Source: an uncultured Anaeromusa sp. (GTDB taxonomy: Bacteria > Bacillota > Negativicutes > Anaeromusales > Anaeromusaceae). From it: 64,000 nucleotides of DNA. Position numbers and translations under genes: made by a program. The notes beneath the pieces were generated by a model. That model searched no databases. It was not told where the DNA came from and worked only from the letters and a program-made list of their open reading frames with translations. Positions 39,531-49,792 of the stretch are shown here, one piece after another (the first letter of the stretch is position 1; the number at the start of each line of letters is the position of its first letter). The stretch is taken from positions 1,491,501 through 1,555,500 of the forward strand of contig NZ_OY764902.1 of NCBI RefSeq assembly GCF_963668665.1. The letters run 5' to 3'.

Positions 39531-40736
39531 ATGGCATTACCAAAAATCAAAGAAATTCGGGCGTATTTTATGGGAGGAGCTACGGCTGAAACACGGACTG
39601 GCGGCGGAGACTACCATGACCAATCAGGAACGCATTGGATTGATGATCACATTGCCACGCCGATGAGCAAGTACAAAGAATACGAACAATCTCGGCGTTC
39701 TTTTGGTATTAATGTTTTGGGCACGCTGGTTGTAGAAGCGGAAGCGGACAACGGAGTCACCGGCTTTGCAATTTCCACGGGCGGCGAGATGGGCTGCTTT
39801 ATTGTCGAAAAACATTTAAGTCGTTTTATTGAAGGCAAATGCATATCCGATATTAAACTAATTCATGATCAAATGCTAAACTCGACCATGTACTACTCCG
39901 GTGGCGGCGGCATGGTGATGAATACGATTTCTTGTGTAGATTTAGCTCTCTGGGATCTGTTCGGCAAGGTTCTGGGGGTTCCGGTGTTCAAGCTGCTTGG
40001 CGGTGCAGTGCGAGATGAAATTCAATTTTATGCGACAGGAGCACGGCCAGATCTGGCTAAAGAAATGGGCTTTGTCGGCGGGAAAATGCCAACTCATTGG
40101 GGGCCTCATGATGGCGACCAAGGAGTGCGCAAAGACGCCGCCATGGTTGCGGAATATCGCCAAAAATGCGGGCCTGATTTTTGGCTTATGCTGGATTGCT
40201 GGATGAGCCAGGACGTAAATTATGCCACGAAATTAGCGCATGCTTGCGCTCCGTACAATCTGAAGTGGATTGAAGAATGTTTCCCGCCACATCAGTATGA
40301 AAGCTACAAAGCGCTCAAAGAAAATATGCCCAAAGGCATGTTAATGACAACCGGCGAGCATCATGGAAATTTGGAGTCCTTCCGGATGCTTTCGGAATTG
40401 GGAGTCGATATTTTGCAGCCTGATGTCGGCTGGTGCGGCGGCTTGACAACGTTAGTAGAGATTGCCGCTGTCGCTAAATCGCGCGGCCAATTGGTAGTGC
40501 CTCATGGCTCTTCTGTATACTCGCATCACGCAGTAATTACGTTTACGAATACGCCCTTTAGCGAATTCTTGATGACAAGTCCTGACTGTGCTACTCTGCG
40601 GCCGCAGTTCGACCCGGTATTGCTCAATGAGCCTGTACCGGTGAATGGACGGATTCATAAATCCATCCTGGATCGCCCAGGATTTGGGGTGGAATTGAAC
40701 CGCACTTGCGAAATGAAACGGCCCTATACACATTAA
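39531..40736 (+). CDS. rhmD: L-rhamnonate dehydratase
   Basis: 401-aa enolase-superfamily enzyme. The capping domain with the 20s-type loop and [23 protein letters not shown] is characteristic. In the barrel the metal ligands appear as LDCWMSQDV (Asp), WIEECFPP (Glu) and TTGEHHGN (Glu), and the catalytic His/Asp pair as [14 protein letters not shown] and [12 protein letters not shown]. These are family features of the RhmD (YfaW) group. It removes water from L-rhamnonate to give 2-keto-3-deoxy-L-rhamnonate. Behind the IclR operators, first gene of the operon; ribosome site GAGGAGGAATAAAGAC. Confidence 0.93.
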   Translation: MALPKIKEIRAYFMGGATAETRTGGGDYHDQSGTHWIDDHIATPMSKYKEYEQSRRSFGINVLGTLVVEAEADNGVTGFAISTGGEMGCFIVEKHLSRFIEGKCISDIKLIHDQMLNSTMYYSGGGGMVMNTISCVDLALWDLFGKVLGVPVFKLLGGAVRDEIQFYATGARPDLAKEMGFVGGKMPTHWGPHDGDQGVRKDAAMVAEYRQKCGPDFWLMLDCWMSQDVNYATKLAHACAPYNLKWIEECFPPHQYESYKALKENMPKGMLMTTGEHHGNLESFRMLSELGVDILQPDVGWCGGLTTLVEIAAVAKSRGQLVVPHGSSVYSHHAVITFTNTPFSEFLMTSPDCATLRPQFDPVLLNEPVPVNGRIHKSILDRPGFGVELNRTCEMKRPYTH

Positions 40737-40869
40737 ATCAATTCGGTATCTGCTGCCCGAGGCTGCTCGGGCGGCAGAACCTATATTGTAGCAACCGGTC
40801 CCGGATAGTAACCGTTGTTTGGCAGCCACTATTAAATTCCTGAACGTTTAATATGTGAGGAGATGCTTT

Positions 40870-42162
40870 ATGAATACGGTTTTAGAGAACATTGTGAAAA
40901 AAACCAGTTGGCGCTTGATTCCGTTTATGCTGGCATTGTATGTTTTGGCATTTTTAGATCGTTCCAATATTGGCTTTGCTAAAAACGCCTATCAGCTGGA
41001 TACGGGCTTGAGTAATGAAGCTTTTGCGCTAGGGGCTGGCATCTTTTTTGCAGCCTACGCCTTTTTGGGCGTGCCGGCTAATTTGTTAATGCGGAAATTC
41101 GGCGCGCGTACTTGGATCGGTGTGACGACGCTGATCTGGGGCGCTTTATCGGCGGGCATGGCCTATGCTGATACGGAGTGGAAGTTTTTAGTGGTTCGCG
41201 TTTTGTTAGGCGCGGCGGAAGCCGGATTTTTCCCGGGCATGATTTATCTGACGTCTCAATGGTTTCCACAGCAAAAAAGGGCAGGCATTATGGGGCTCTT
41301 TTATATGGGAGCGCCTCTAGCCTTGGCGTTTGGATCTCCTCTTTCCGGCGCTCTTCTAGAAATGCATGGATTTATGGGGCATCCGGGTTGGTACTGGATG
41401 TTTTTAATCGAAGGCTTGGTTGCGATTATCGCTGGGGTTGTTACGTTCGCTTATTTAGATAACAGTCCGCAAGAAGCGCGCTTCTTAGAACAAAGTGAAA
41501 AAGATGCGCTTCTTGCTCAGTTAAACTCGGAAGAAAGCGTAAAAATGACGTCGCATATATCGGATGCTGTCAGCAATGCAAGAGTTTGGCACTTGTCGAT
41601 TATTTATATGATCATCCAAATCAGCGTGTATGGCTTGATTTTCTTTTTACCCACTCAAGTGGCTGCGCTGATCGGCACAACCGTTGGTTTTAAAGCTTCG
41701 TGCGTAGTTGCGATTCCCTGGATTGCGGCTCTTTTCGGAACCTATTACATTCCGCGCTATTCAGATCGCACCGGCGAACGGAAAAAAGTGGCTGCCGGCA
41801 CACTGCTGTTAGCTGGCATTGGAATCGGCGTATCGGCGTTTGCGCCACCGGTTATTGCCATTATTGCCCTATGTTTTGCTGCAATTGGTTTTATCGCGGT
41901 ACAGCCGGTATTCTGGACGATGCCTACCAATATTTTATCAGGAGCGGCCTTGGCGGCTGGGATTGGTTTTGTGAACATGTTCGGCGCATTTGGCGGTTTC
42001 TTAGCGCCGATTATCCGGGTGCATGCGGAAACCTTCTTCAATAATAATACGGCTGGCCTTCTGACGTTAGCCATTATTACGGTGATTGGTTCGCTGGCCA
42101 TTTTGATGCTCCAAGAGCAGACAAAGCAAATTGAAGAGAAAAAAGAGGTTGAATCAGTATGA
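40870..42162 (+). CDS. MFS transporter, likely L-rhamnonate uptake
   Basis: 430 aa from ATG 40870 (GAGGAGATGCTTT site). Twelve TM helices; anion:cation symporter (ACS) type start ([24 protein letters not shown]) and the signature loop [21 protein letters not shown] members move sugar acids. Together with rhmD and rhmA this gives an L-rhamnonate transporter, as with YfaV in E. coli. A GC-rich hairpin (CTGCTGCCCGAG/CTCGGGCGGCAG, about 40751-40778) in the gap after rhmD may stabilise or partly end the upstream mRNA. Overlaps rhmA by ATGA. Confidence 0.88.
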   Translation: MNTVLENIVKKTSWRLIPFMLALYVLAFLDRSNIGFAKNAYQLDTGLSNEAFALGAGIFFAAYAFLGVPANLLMRKFGARTWIGVTTLIWGALSAGMAYADTEWKFLVVRVLLGAAEAGFFPGMIYLTSQWFPQQKRAGIMGLFYMGAPLALAFGSPLSGALLEMHGFMGHPGWYWMFLIEGLVAIIAGVVTFAYLDNSPQEARFLEQSEKDALLAQLNSEESVKMTSHISDAVSNARVWHLSIIYMIIQISVYGLIFFLPTQVAALIGTTVGFKASCVVAIPWIAALFGTYYIPRYSDRTGERKKVAAGTLLLAGIGIGVSAFAPPVIAIIALCFAAIGFIAVQPVFWTMPTNILSGAALAAGIGFVNMFGAFGGFLAPIIRVHAETFFNNNTAGLLTLAIITVIGSLAILMLQEQTKQIEEKKEVESV

Positions 42163-42971
42163 TGAAAGTAGCAAAGGATTTATTGTATAATCCCTTTAAA
42201 GCGGCTCTGAAAAAGAAGGAATTGCAAGTAGGCTTATGGTTGAGTACGGCCACGCCATACATGGCGGAAATTGCCGCTACCGCAGCATATGACTGGCTTT
42301 TGATCGACGGCGAACATGCGCCGAACACCATGCAGACGTTGTACGGGCAGCTGCAAGCTGTTGAACCGTATAAGGCACATCCGGTGATTCGTATTCCCGA
42401 AGGCTCTCGAGTCTTAGTCAAGCAGGCCTTGGATATTGGTGCGCAGACCTTGCTTGTGCCGATGATCAATTCGGCAGCAGAAGCTAAGGAAATGGTCTTA
42501 GCTATGAAGTATCCGCCAGAAGGGGTTCGCGGTGTCGGCGCCAGCGTAGCCAGAGCGTCGCGTTGGGGCAGAGTTCCTGATTATATGAAAAAGGCGGAAG
42601 AAAACCTTTGCCTTCTTGTGCAGGTAGAAACAAAGGCGGCCTTGGAAAACTTAGATGAAATTGCCAGTGTAGAAGGCGTAGACGGCGTGTTTATTGGTCC
42701 TGCGGATTTATCAGCATCCCTTGGTTATGTGGATGACGCCGGTCATCCGGACATGCAGGCGATCATTGAGAAAAGCATCAAGCGTATTCGGGAGCTGGGA
42801 AAAGCGGCAGGGACCTTGGCCGTCGATCCGGCAGCGGCGAAAAAATGCATCGAATGGGGAGCGACGTTCGTTGCGGTTGGCGTAGATACCATGCTCTATA
42901 CGCAAGCCATAGACGAACGGCTGGCTTTGTTTAAACAAGCCGCACCTATGGAAAAGAAGAATTCCTATTGA
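42159..42971 (+). CDS. rhmA: 2-keto-3-deoxy-L-rhamnonate aldolase
   Basis: 270-aa HpcH/HpaI-type class II aldolase. Family landmarks: [33 protein letters not shown] (His and Asp), [30 protein letters not shown] (the Arg-rich loop of the RhmA/YfaU group) and [15 protein letters not shown] (metal-ligand Glu) followed by [12 protein letters not shown] (metal-ligand Asp). It splits KDR into pyruvate and L-lactaldehyde. ATGA overlap with the transporter. Confidence 0.93.
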   Translation: MMKVAKDLLYNPFKAALKKKELQVGLWLSTATPYMAEIAATAAYDWLLIDGEHAPNTMQTLYGQLQAVEPYKAHPVIRIPEGSRVLVKQALDIGAQTLLVPMINSAAEAKEMVLAMKYPPEGVRGVGASVARASRWGRVPDYMKKAEENLCLLVQVETKAALENLDEIASVEGVDGVFIGPADLSASLGYVDDAGHPDMQAIIEKSIKRIRELGKAAGTLAVDPAAAKKCIEWGATFVAVGVDTMLYTQAIDERLALFKQAAPMEKKNSY

Positions 42972-43002
42972 GACAATCGCTAAAGAGAATGAGGTGAAAG
43001 AA

Positions 43003-44160
43003 ATGGTTAACCGCATTGTTCTGAATGAAACGTCTTATTTCGGCGCTGGAGCTATCAGCGTGATTCCGGAGGAACTATTTAAACGCGGCTTTCTTAAGGG
43101 TTTTGTCGTAACTGATAAAGACTTACTTAAATTCAATGTAGCGCAGAAAGTAACTTCGCAGTTGGAGAAAGCAGGCTTTGCGTATGAAATTTATGACAAT
43201 GTAAAAGCCAATCCTACCGTTGAAAATGTGCAAACCGGGGTGGCGGCTTTTCAAAAATCAAAGGCGGATGTCATTATTGCCATTGGTGGCGGGTCTTCTA
43301 TTGATACCGCTAAAGGCATTGGTATCATTGCCAATAATCCGGAATTTGCCGATGTGGTGTCATTAGAAGGCGTAGCAGCGACGAAAAATAAAAGCGTGGC
43401 GATTATTGCGGTGCCGACGACAGCGGGAACCGCCGCGGAAGTAACTATCAACTATGTGATTACTGACGAAGCGGCAACCAAGAAAATGGTGTGCGTCGAC
43501 CCGAAGGACATTCCGGTGTTGGCTGTTGTTGACTCGGAAATGATGGCTTCTATGCCGTCTAAATTGACGGCGGCTACTGGTATGGATGCCTTGACCCATG
43601 CCATTGAAGGGTATGTTACCAAGGGAGCTTGGGCGATGACGGACATGTTTGAGCTGAAAGCCATTGAATTGATTGCTAAGCATCTGCCGCAGGCGGTGGC
43701 GGAGCCGCAAAACATGGCGGCCCGCGAAGGCATGGGTCTGGCGCAGTATATTGCGGGGATGGGCTTTTCCAACGTCGGTTTGGGTATTGTTCACTCCATG
43801 GCGCATTCTCTGGGGGCAGTGTATGATACGCCTCATGGCGTGGCAAATGCTTTGCTTTTACCGTATGTCATGGCCTATAACGCTTCAGCTAGCGGTGAAA
43901 AGTACAAGGATGTCGCTCAAGCGATGGGTGTATCTAATGTAAGCGACATGACGCAGGACGAATATCGTCAAGCTGCCGTTGAAGCGGTTGTGAAACTGTC
44001 GCAATTGATCGGCATACCGCAGAAACTGTCTGAAATCGGCGCTAAAATAGAGGATTTGCCGAAGCTGGCGAAACTGGCTTATGCGGATGTTTGTACCCCG
44101 GGAAATCCAAGGGATACCAGCGAAGCGGACATTCTCAATATTTATAAAGAGGCCTTTTAA
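43003..44160 (+). CDS. fucO: Iron-containing alcohol dehydrogenase, lactaldehyde reductase type
   Basis: 385 aa from ATG 43003 (GAGGTGAAAGAA site). Group III ADH: IGGGSSIDTAKGIGI (nucleotide loop), PTTAGTAAEVT, the metal site D in MDALTHAIEGYV plus His in IVHSMAHSLGAVYDTPHGVANALLLP. FucO-like ending (YADVCTPGNPRDTSEADI). It reduces L-lactaldehyde from RhmA to 1,2-propanediol, re-oxidising NADH under anaerobic conditions. Last gene of the rhm operon; terminator follows. Confidence 0.92.
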   Translation: MVNRIVLNETSYFGAGAISVIPEELFKRGFLKGFVVTDKDLLKFNVAQKVTSQLEKAGFAYEIYDNVKANPTVENVQTGVAAFQKSKADVIIAIGGGSSIDTAKGIGIIANNPEFADVVSLEGVAATKNKSVAIIAVPTTAGTAAEVTINYVITDEAATKKMVCVDPKDIPVLAVVDSEMMASMPSKLTAATGMDALTHAIEGYVTKGAWAMTDMFELKAIELIAKHLPQAVAEPQNMAAREGMGLAQYIAGMGFSNVGLGIVHSMAHSLGAVYDTPHGVANALLLPYVMAYNASASGEKYKDVAQAMGVSNVSDMTQDEYRQAAVEAVVKLSQLIGIPQKLSEIGAKIEDLPKLAKLAYADVCTPGNPRDTSEADILNIYKEAF

Positions 44161-44180
44161 CGCCAAAAGAGGTTTGGAGA

Positions 44181-44214
44181 AGCAGACTGTGCCAATCGTA
44201 CAGTCTGCTTTTTA
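44181..44214 (+). terminator. Intrinsic terminator of the rhm operon
   Basis: AGCAGACTGT (44181-44190) pairs with ACAGTCTGCT (44200-44209), then TTTTATT. Confidence 0.85.
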
Positions 44215-44327
44215 TTGTAAGAGCAGAGTGTTCAAAGATAGGAAAGAACAATAATTTTTAGAAAAAGCCCCAAGGAATTTGACGAACGGTGTGGAAGACT
44301 CTAGAGAATTATTCTTTGGGAGGTTGA

Positions 44328-45353
44328 ATGATGGATACTATGCAATTGGGACGGACCGGCTTGCAGATAAGCCGGAGTGGTTTTGGCGCGCTGCCGATAC
44401 AGCGAATTTCTTTTGACGAGGCCAAAGGCATTTTGCGCAGGGCCTATGAGGCAGGCATTACTTTTTTTGATACGGCGCGCATGTATACGGACAGCGAGGA
44501 AAAAATCGGCTATGCACTTTCCGATGTGCGCAGTCGGATTGTGATTGCCACCAAAAGTCATGCGAAGGATAAAAAGACCCTGCTGGAGCATTTGGAAACA
44601 AGTCTGCGCAATTTGAAGACCGACTACATTGATATTTATCAGCTGCACAATCCGAAAGAGCTGCCGCAAGAAGCGGATGAGGAAGGCTTGTACGCTGCCT
44701 TGGTGGAAGCTAAGAAAAAAGGACTGATTCGACATATCGGTATTACCAATCACAGCAATAAGCTGGCGCTGGAGGCGGCTGTTTCCGGCATGTATGAGAC
44801 GATTCAGTTTCCCTTGAATACGCTGTCTTCGGAAGAGGACTTGCAGCTCATTGCCGCCTGTAAAGAGAGAAATATGGGCGTTATCGCCATGAAAGGCCTT
44901 TCGGGCGGGCTCATTACCAACGCGGCGACCACCTTTTCCTTTTTACGGCAATATGACAATGTGGTCCCCATTTGGGGGATTCAGCGGATGAGTGAATTGG
45001 AAGAATTTATTGCGATGGAAAAAAATCCGCCTGTATTGGATGAGGCCATGTGGGAGGCCATTCACAAGGATCGCAGTGAATTAGCGGGCGACTTTTGCCG
45101 AGGCTGCGGCTATTGTATGCCTTGTCCGGCGGGCATTGAGATTCCGACGCAGGCTCGCATTTCTCTGCTTCTTGGACGCGCGCCATATCAACCGTTTTTA
45201 GAAGACAGCTTCAAAGAAAAAATGGAGCGAATTAATCAGTGCATTGAGTGCGGCCAGTGTAAAAGCCATTGCCCCTATCAGCTGGATACTCCGAACTTGC
45301 TGAAACGGGAGCTGAAGCGCTACCAAGAGTTTTATGAAGCGCATGTAAGGTAA
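44328..45353 (+). CDS. Aldo/keto reductase with C-terminal 4Fe-4S domain
   Basis: 341 aa, GGGAGGTTGA site. AKR barrel with DTARMYTDSEEKIGYAL (Asp and Tyr of the tetrad), VIATKSHAK (Lys) and IYQLHNP (His). The C-terminal about 75 residues carry a CRGCGYCMPCPAGI cluster loop and a second CIECGQCKSHCPYQL loop, enough Cys for two [4Fe-4S] clusters, as in the Fe-S aldo/keto reductase family common in anaerobes. Substrate unknown. Single-gene unit with its own terminator. Confidence 0.9.
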   Translation: MMDTMQLGRTGLQISRSGFGALPIQRISFDEAKGILRRAYEAGITFFDTARMYTDSEEKIGYALSDVRSRIVIATKSHAKDKKTLLEHLETSLRNLKTDYIDIYQLHNPKELPQEADEEGLYAALVEAKKKGLIRHIGITNHSNKLALEAAVSGMYETIQFPLNTLSSEEDLQLIAACKERNMGVIAMKGLSGGLITNAATTFSFLRQYDNVVPIWGIQRMSELEEFIAMEKNPPVLDEAMWEAIHKDRSELAGDFCRGCGYCMPCPAGIEIPTQARISLLLGRAPYQPFLEDSFKEKMERINQCIECGQCKSHCPYQLDTPNLLKRELKRYQEFYEAHVR

Positions 45354-45368
45354 AAAATTGCTAAAATA

Positions 45369-45404
45369 AAGTCCTGTTGTGCGTTGTTGTCACAATAGGA
45401 CTTT
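45369..45404 (+). terminator. Intrinsic terminator
   Basis: AAGTCCTGTTGTG pairs with CACAATAGGACTT (one mismatch), followed by TTCTC; weak T-run. Confidence 0.65.
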
Positions 45405-45515
45405 TCTCTTAACGAAGTGAGTGATATAATGCAATAAAGTTGGTAATATAATGAACTTGCAATTGCTAATAAGAGTAGTTGCTACTAGAGCAGAAGAAAG
45501 AATAGGAGTGAGAAC

Positions 45516-45680
45516 GTGGTTGGGAAAAAGGTGCGCATTCTTCGTGGTAATTATTGTGGAGAAATAGGCGAAGTTGTGGAACGAATCTTTTTCGGTCAAA
45601 TTCAAGAACCGGTTTATAGCGTGTACATAGGCGGCGTGGATGTTGTTTCCTGCTGTTGTGATGAATTTGAAGTTTTATGA
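45516..45680 (+). CDS. Small KOW-like protein
   Basis: 54 codons, GTG start behind AATAGGAGTGAGAAC. The product reads VGKKVRILRGNYCGEIGEVVERI in its first half, the KOW-type beta turn that binds RNA or protein (GxxVRIxxGxYxGxxGxV), and ends with a CCCDEFEVL tail. The gene has its own terminator (45692-45730), supporting reality despite the small size. Function not known; three consecutive Cys are unusual. Confidence 0.6.
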   Translation: MVGKKVRILRGNYCGEIGEVVERIFFGQIQEPVYSVYIGGVDVVSCCCDEFEVL

Positions 45681-45691
45681 GATGTGTGACC

Positions 45692-45730
45692 AAGCAGCCA
45701 TTCCTTGATCGGATGGTTGCTTATTTTTTT
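45692..45730 (+). terminator. Intrinsic terminator of the small KOW-like gene
   Basis: AAGCAGCCAT (45692-45701) pairs with ATGGTTGCTT (45713-45722, one wobble), then a T7 tract. Confidence 0.75.
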
Positions 45731-45848
45731 CTTATGAAACTAGGCGTTGCATTGACAGATGGTGTGGCGAGTACTATTCTAAGCAAGGAACGAAAATGGA
45801 AATTTACAGTGCAAAGAAAAGAAGTTTAGTCGTAGGAAAGGACGAAGC

Positions 45849-47039
45849 ATGAGTTACAGCGAAGAACCAAGACTTACCAGAAGAAAACCCAAGAGGCGTA
45901 TCCGCAAGCTGCGAGTGGCCATGCTCTTGGGAGCTATTTTTTTGCTTGTTGGAGTTGTATTTGCAGTTTGGAATGGCGGGACTTCGCTATTGGATGTAGT
46001 GGCGAAAAATCGCATAAATATTTTGGTGCTGGGCGTGGACGAGCGGGCGGATGACGTAGGACGTTCGGATACGAGTTTTGTGGTAACCTTGGATACGGAA
46101 GCCAAAAAGATAACTGTTTTATCCATTCCTCGGGATTCGCGGGTGAAGATTGCCGGACATGGTTGGGATAAATTTAATCATGCTTTTGCTTTTGGCGGAC
46201 TGCCGCTTTCTAAAAGTACGGCGGAGAACTTACTGGGCGTTTCTATTCACTATACGGTTACCATTGATTTCAAAGGCTTTATGCGGATGATTGACGCCCT
46301 GGGCGGGATTACGATTGACGTAGAAAAGCGGATGCGTTACTCCGATCCCTATGATGACGACGGCGGCCTGGTAATTGACTTGTATCCAGGGGTGCAGCGT
46401 TTGAGCGGTAAAGAAGCCATCAAGTATGTGCGCTACCGCGACGAAGAAGGCGATATTGGCCGTGTAGCCAGGCAGCAGAAATTCTTGAAAGCCCTATTGA
46501 AGGAGCTGGCATCGCCGCAAACGGTGGTGCGTCTGCCGGAACTGGCAAAAGAATTTTATGGGGCTGTGAAAACCGACATGCCTTTGTCGAAAATCTTGAA
46601 ACTTCTTCCGGCGGTGCAAGAAGCGGCCTCGTCTGGGTTAGCTACGGCTACGGTTCCTGGCGCGCCTCTGTGGATTAAGGAAGTCAGTTATTGGCAGCCG
46701 AATATCGCGGAGCTGCGCTTGAAAGTAGCTCAGATTCAGGGCTTTACGAACGATGAAAGTTATATGAAGAAAAGCGAGCAATTAGCGCGGGAATATAAGC
46801 AGGCGATTCCTGCAGACGCAAAGGCGGAATATACGCCGACTGTCGAGACAAAGGCGCCGGTTGCGGAAAAAACGCCACCTGCTGCTACGAAAACACCGGC
46901 AGCTGACGCTGCTGCGAAAAAGACAAAAGAAGCGGCGGCCGATACGAAGCCGCCGACAGAGAAGCCTAAGAGCACGACGGGAGCTTCGACGACCACTACA
47001 AATACGAATTCCAATACGAGCGGCGGCAAAAACCCATAA
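45849..47039 (+). CDS. LytR-CpsA-Psr (LCP) family cell-envelope transferase
   Basis: 396 aa. Cytoplasmic basic N-terminus (TRRKPKRRIRKLR), one TM helix (about residues 24-44), then the LCP domain: NILVLGVDERADDVGRSDT (with the D-x-R/R-x-D polyprenyl-phosphate site), VLSIPRDSRVKI, DKFNHAFAFGG and YVRYRDEEGDIGRVARQQKFL. The last about 80 residues are low-complexity Ala/Thr/Pro/Lys ending in Asn-Ser-Thr repeats. LCP enzymes attach polymers to peptidoglycan. Confidence 0.93.
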   Translation: MSYSEEPRLTRRKPKRRIRKLRVAMLLGAIFLLVGVVFAVWNGGTSLLDVVAKNRINILVLGVDERADDVGRSDTSFVVTLDTEAKKITVLSIPRDSRVKIAGHGWDKFNHAFAFGGLPLSKSTAENLLGVSIHYTVTIDFKGFMRMIDALGGITIDVEKRMRYSDPYDDDGGLVIDLYPGVQRLSGKEAIKYVRYRDEEGDIGRVARQQKFLKALLKELASPQTVVRLPELAKEFYGAVKTDMPLSKILKLLPAVQEAASSGLATATVPGAPLWIKEVSYWQPNIAELRLKVAQIQGFTNDESYMKKSEQLAREYKQAIPADAKAEYTPTVETKAPVAEKTPPAATKTPAADAAAKKTKEAAADTKPPTEKPKSTTGASTTTTNTNSNTSGGKNP

Positions 47040-47043
47040 GCAA

Positions 47044-47088
47044 AACCCAGCCAGAAGCGCGATACTAGCGCTTTCGGCTGGGTTTTTC
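47044..47088. terminator. Bidirectional terminator
   Basis: ACCCAGCCAGAAGCGC pairs with GCGCTTTCGGCTGGGT (small bulge) and is followed by TTTTT. It lies between convergent genes. Confidence 0.8.
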
Positions 47089-47100
47089 GATGCATAGCAG

Positions 47101-47571
47101 TTAGAATTTCTGTTTCAGCGTCAGCTGCGTTTGACTGCGGGGGCGAACCTCCAAAGTGCGTGAATCGTCCTTATCCAGGTTGACGTTGACGCCGCCGCCT
47201 TTAATGGTGACGCCGGGAAGTATTTCCTTGCTTTTGGTTTCTTCTTTTTTTATAGACATGTTTTGAGTGGACAAGTCGACGGGGTCGGACTCTGGTACTG
47301 GTATTTTGCCGTTGAGGCTGTGCGGTTGTGCAAGGTGCATCTCGCCGGACGGCGCAGGGGAAGTGGAGCCGGCTGTTTTTTGCTTGCTGGCGGTTATAAG
47401 CGGTAGCGCAGTTTCTTCGCTTTTAACCGTCTTGTCAGCAATCACAGGCGTGGAAAGCGTCAAGTTTCTATTCGTTTCTGTTTGAGGAGCGGGGGCCATC
47501 ACATAATAAGCACCCCAGCCAAGTAAAGCGATCGCTAGGAGGGCTGCGAGGTTTTGTAAGTACTTGTTCAT
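47101..47571 (-). CDS. Signal-anchored hypothetical protein
   Basis: 156 aa. Single N-terminal hydrophobic segment (about residues 7-27: NLAALLAIALLGWGAYYVM), then a long polar, probably disordered linker rich in Ser, Thr, Pro and Lys. A short structured tail follows (ILPGVTIKGGGVNVNLDKDDSRTLEV) that looks like one or two beta strands. No Cys, no catalytic motif. Function not recognised. Confidence 0.6.
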   Translation of the reverse strand: MNKYLQNLAALLAIALLGWGAYYVMAPAPQTETNRNLTLSTPVIADKTVKSEETALPLITASKQKTAGSTSPAPSGEMHLAQPHSLNGKIPVPESDPVDLSTQNMSIKKEETKSKEILPGVTIKGGGVNVNLDKDDSRTLEVRPRSQTQLTLKQKF

Positions 47572-47753
47572 CGGTTCTCCTTCTTCGTAAGTAGATATAA
47601 TTTATAAAAGTTCTGCATGGCTGGGAAGAGTTCCTGCTGGCTGTGTTTCCCTAAACGACAGGAGAGAACAAGATCGCGACTTTTGGCGGCAGGATTTTTT
47701 GGTTTTTACAAGAATATCCATCCAATATGACTGGAAAATGCGGAGGTGCGTGC

Positions 47754-48737
47754 ATGGCAGGTGCGGGAATTATTGGGTTGGGACATTATGCGCCCCAAAG
47801 AATCGTGACAAATAAAGAGCTGGAGCAGCGCCTGCAAATGCCGGCGGAAGTTATTTTAGAGCGCTGCGGCATCCGTCAGCGTCATATAGCCGCGCCGGAG
47901 GAGGCTACTTCGGACTTGGCGCTGCAGGCGGCCCGCAAAGCCTTGGCGGACGCGGGGGTAGAGGCCAGCGAATTGAATTTGATCATTGTAGCGACGTCTA
48001 CTTCGGATCGCCTTTCGCCGGGGTCTGCGGTCTCCGTACAGGCGGGCCTTGGCGCAACGAAAGCAGCGGCGTTTGATTTGTTGGCGGCTTGTTCCGGTTT
48101 TATATATGGTTTGGTGATGGGCTGCCAGTTGATTAAAAGCGGCTTATATAAAAAGGTGCTGGTCATTGGCGCGGAGACGGTGTCGAAATTTGTCGATTGG
48201 CAGGATGCGAACACGTCTATCTTGTTTGGCGATGGAGCCGGAGCGGCGGTTTTGGGCGAAGTTCCAGACGGCTATGGCCTTTTGGGTTCGGATTTAGGCA
48301 CGGATGGAACTGAAGCGGAAGTGCTGCAGATTCCAGCAGGAGGCAGCCGGTTGCCGGCGTCGGCGGAAACCGTTGCTAAAGGCCTGCATTATACAGCAAT
48401 GGACGGGCAGCGCGTGTTTATTTTTGCGCTGCGGACGTTGGGGGCTTCGGTGAAGCGGTCCTTGGAGGCTGCCGGGTTGGACGTGGCGGATGTGGATCTC
48501 TTAGTACCGCATCAAGCGAACTTGCGCATTATTGAATCAGCAGTGCAGCGTTTGCAATTTCCCATGGAGAAAACCTTTATCAATCTAGAGCGCTATGGCA
48601 ATACCGCTGCCGCCTCTATTCCGATTGCCCTTAGCGAAATGAAAGCCCAGGGCCACTTGGCGCGAGATCAGCGCCTGGCTCTTGTGGGCTTTGGCGCGGG
48701 TCTTACGTGGGGTTCGTGCGTGCTGAAATGGTATTAG
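47754..48737 (+). CDS. Beta-ketoacyl-ACP synthase III-like enzyme
   Basis: 327 aa from ATG 47754 (CGGAGGTGCGTGC site). FabH architecture with active-site Cys in FDLLAACSGFIYGL, His in VPHQANLRIIES and Asn in ERYGNTAAASIP, the full Cys-His-Asn triad. It could start fatty acid chains, but here it is followed by an acyltransferase-like gene and an acyl carrier protein rather than by fabD/G/F. A dedicated small lipid or acyl-product pathway is therefore more likely than the housekeeping FabH. Confidence 0.88.
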   Translation: MAGAGIIGLGHYAPQRIVTNKELEQRLQMPAEVILERCGIRQRHIAAPEEATSDLALQAARKALADAGVEASELNLIIVATSTSDRLSPGSAVSVQAGLGATKAAAFDLLAACSGFIYGLVMGCQLIKSGLYKKVLVIGAETVSKFVDWQDANTSILFGDGAGAAVLGEVPDGYGLLGSDLGTDGTEAEVLQIPAGGSRLPASAETVAKGLHYTAMDGQRVFIFALRTLGASVKRSLEAAGLDVADVDLLVPHQANLRIIESAVQRLQFPMEKTFINLERYGNTAAASIPIALSEMKAQGHLARDQRLALVGFGAGLTWGSCVLKWY

Positions 48738-48766
48738 AACCATTGCTTTACTAGGGAGGAGAACGG

Positions 48767-49774
48767 GTGGAGGAAAAGAGTTATGCCATACGGAGAGCTA
48801 TAGCGGAGGATGCAGCGTTAATTGTCGGCTTATTTCGGGAAACCTATGGCGATAAATATCCTCACGCTGCGATGTACCGCCCTGAAGTGTTGCAAAAACG
48901 GATTGACAAGAAGGATGTGCAAGCGCTGCTGGCCAGCACGCCTGACGGCCGGCCTGTAGGTTATTTTGCGAGGGAGAAAACAGCCCCGAATCCGAATCTT
49001 TGGGAAGAAAAAGGGCTGGTGGTAGTGCCGGACTATAAGCAGACGTCCGTGGGGCTGGAGCTGATGAATCGGATGCAGGAAGCGGAGTTTATCAGCGGCA
49101 GCGGTGTGTTTAGCTTTCCTGTATGCTATCAGTATTTTTCGCAGCTGGCCTGTGTGAAGCATGGCCGCAGCGATGTCGCTTTGTGCCTGGATCTAGTGGA
49201 GGGAAGTATTTTCAAGGAGCGCCAAGCGGGACAGGGGCGCGTGGCTTGTTTGTTGAACTTTTCCGAGTACACGGCGCCTTCTGAACCCATGTACCTGCCG
49301 GATGTATATGCTGAAATGCTGCGGGAGCTGGCGGTGCCTTTACAGAAACGTGTTTTTAAAGAAGCCGTCGGATGTTTGCCTGCAGAGGGGAAAACCGTGC
49401 TGGAAGCTCCAGGGTTGCCGGAAGCTGGCAGTTGGAGCGTGGCCGTCCGAGAAGTTGGCGCAGATTGGCCGCAATGTTTGCAAGAACTAGTAGCACAGGC
49501 GCAACGGCAGCAGGTAATTAGTTTGCGTTTTATTATTAATGCGCATCGAGCTGCCGCGGGAGCTGCGGTAGAGGAGCTTCGGCAACAGGGTTTCTTCTTT
49601 GGCGGTTTGGCGCCTCGTTGGTTTGGCAGCGACGGGATCATAGTGCAAAAGATATTTCATAAAGAACCGGACTTTGCAGGCATCCGGCTATACTCTCAGC
49701 AGGCGAAAGAACTTTGTTCTTTTATTCGCGCAGACAGGAAAGCCGTACAAAGGATACATGCCGAAAAAAGATAA
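48767..49774 (+). CDS. GNAT-like acyltransferase
   Basis: 335 aa, GTG start behind GGAGGAGAACGG, 29 bp after the FabH-like gene. The first half shows a GNAT pattern (YAIRRAIAEDAALIVGLFRETYG..., VGYFAREK, KGLVVVPDYKQTSVGLELMNRMQEA). The second half is less typical and may be a degenerate second GNAT fold (VISLRFIINAHRAAAGAAVEELRQQGFFFGGL). Sitting between KAS III and ACP genes, it may transfer an acyl group from the ACP. Substrate unknown. Confidence 0.65.
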   Translation: MEEKSYAIRRAIAEDAALIVGLFRETYGDKYPHAAMYRPEVLQKRIDKKDVQALLASTPDGRPVGYFAREKTAPNPNLWEEKGLVVVPDYKQTSVGLELMNRMQEAEFISGSGVFSFPVCYQYFSQLACVKHGRSDVALCLDLVEGSIFKERQAGQGRVACLLNFSEYTAPSEPMYLPDVYAEMLRELAVPLQKRVFKEAVGCLPAEGKTVLEAPGLPEAGSWSVAVREVGADWPQCLQELVAQAQRQQVISLRFIINAHRAAAGAAVEELRQQGFFFGGLAPRWFGSDGIIVQKIFHKEPDFAGIRLYSQQAKELCSFIRADRKAVQRIHAEKR

Positions 49775-49792
49775 AAGAAGGAGGAAGATACT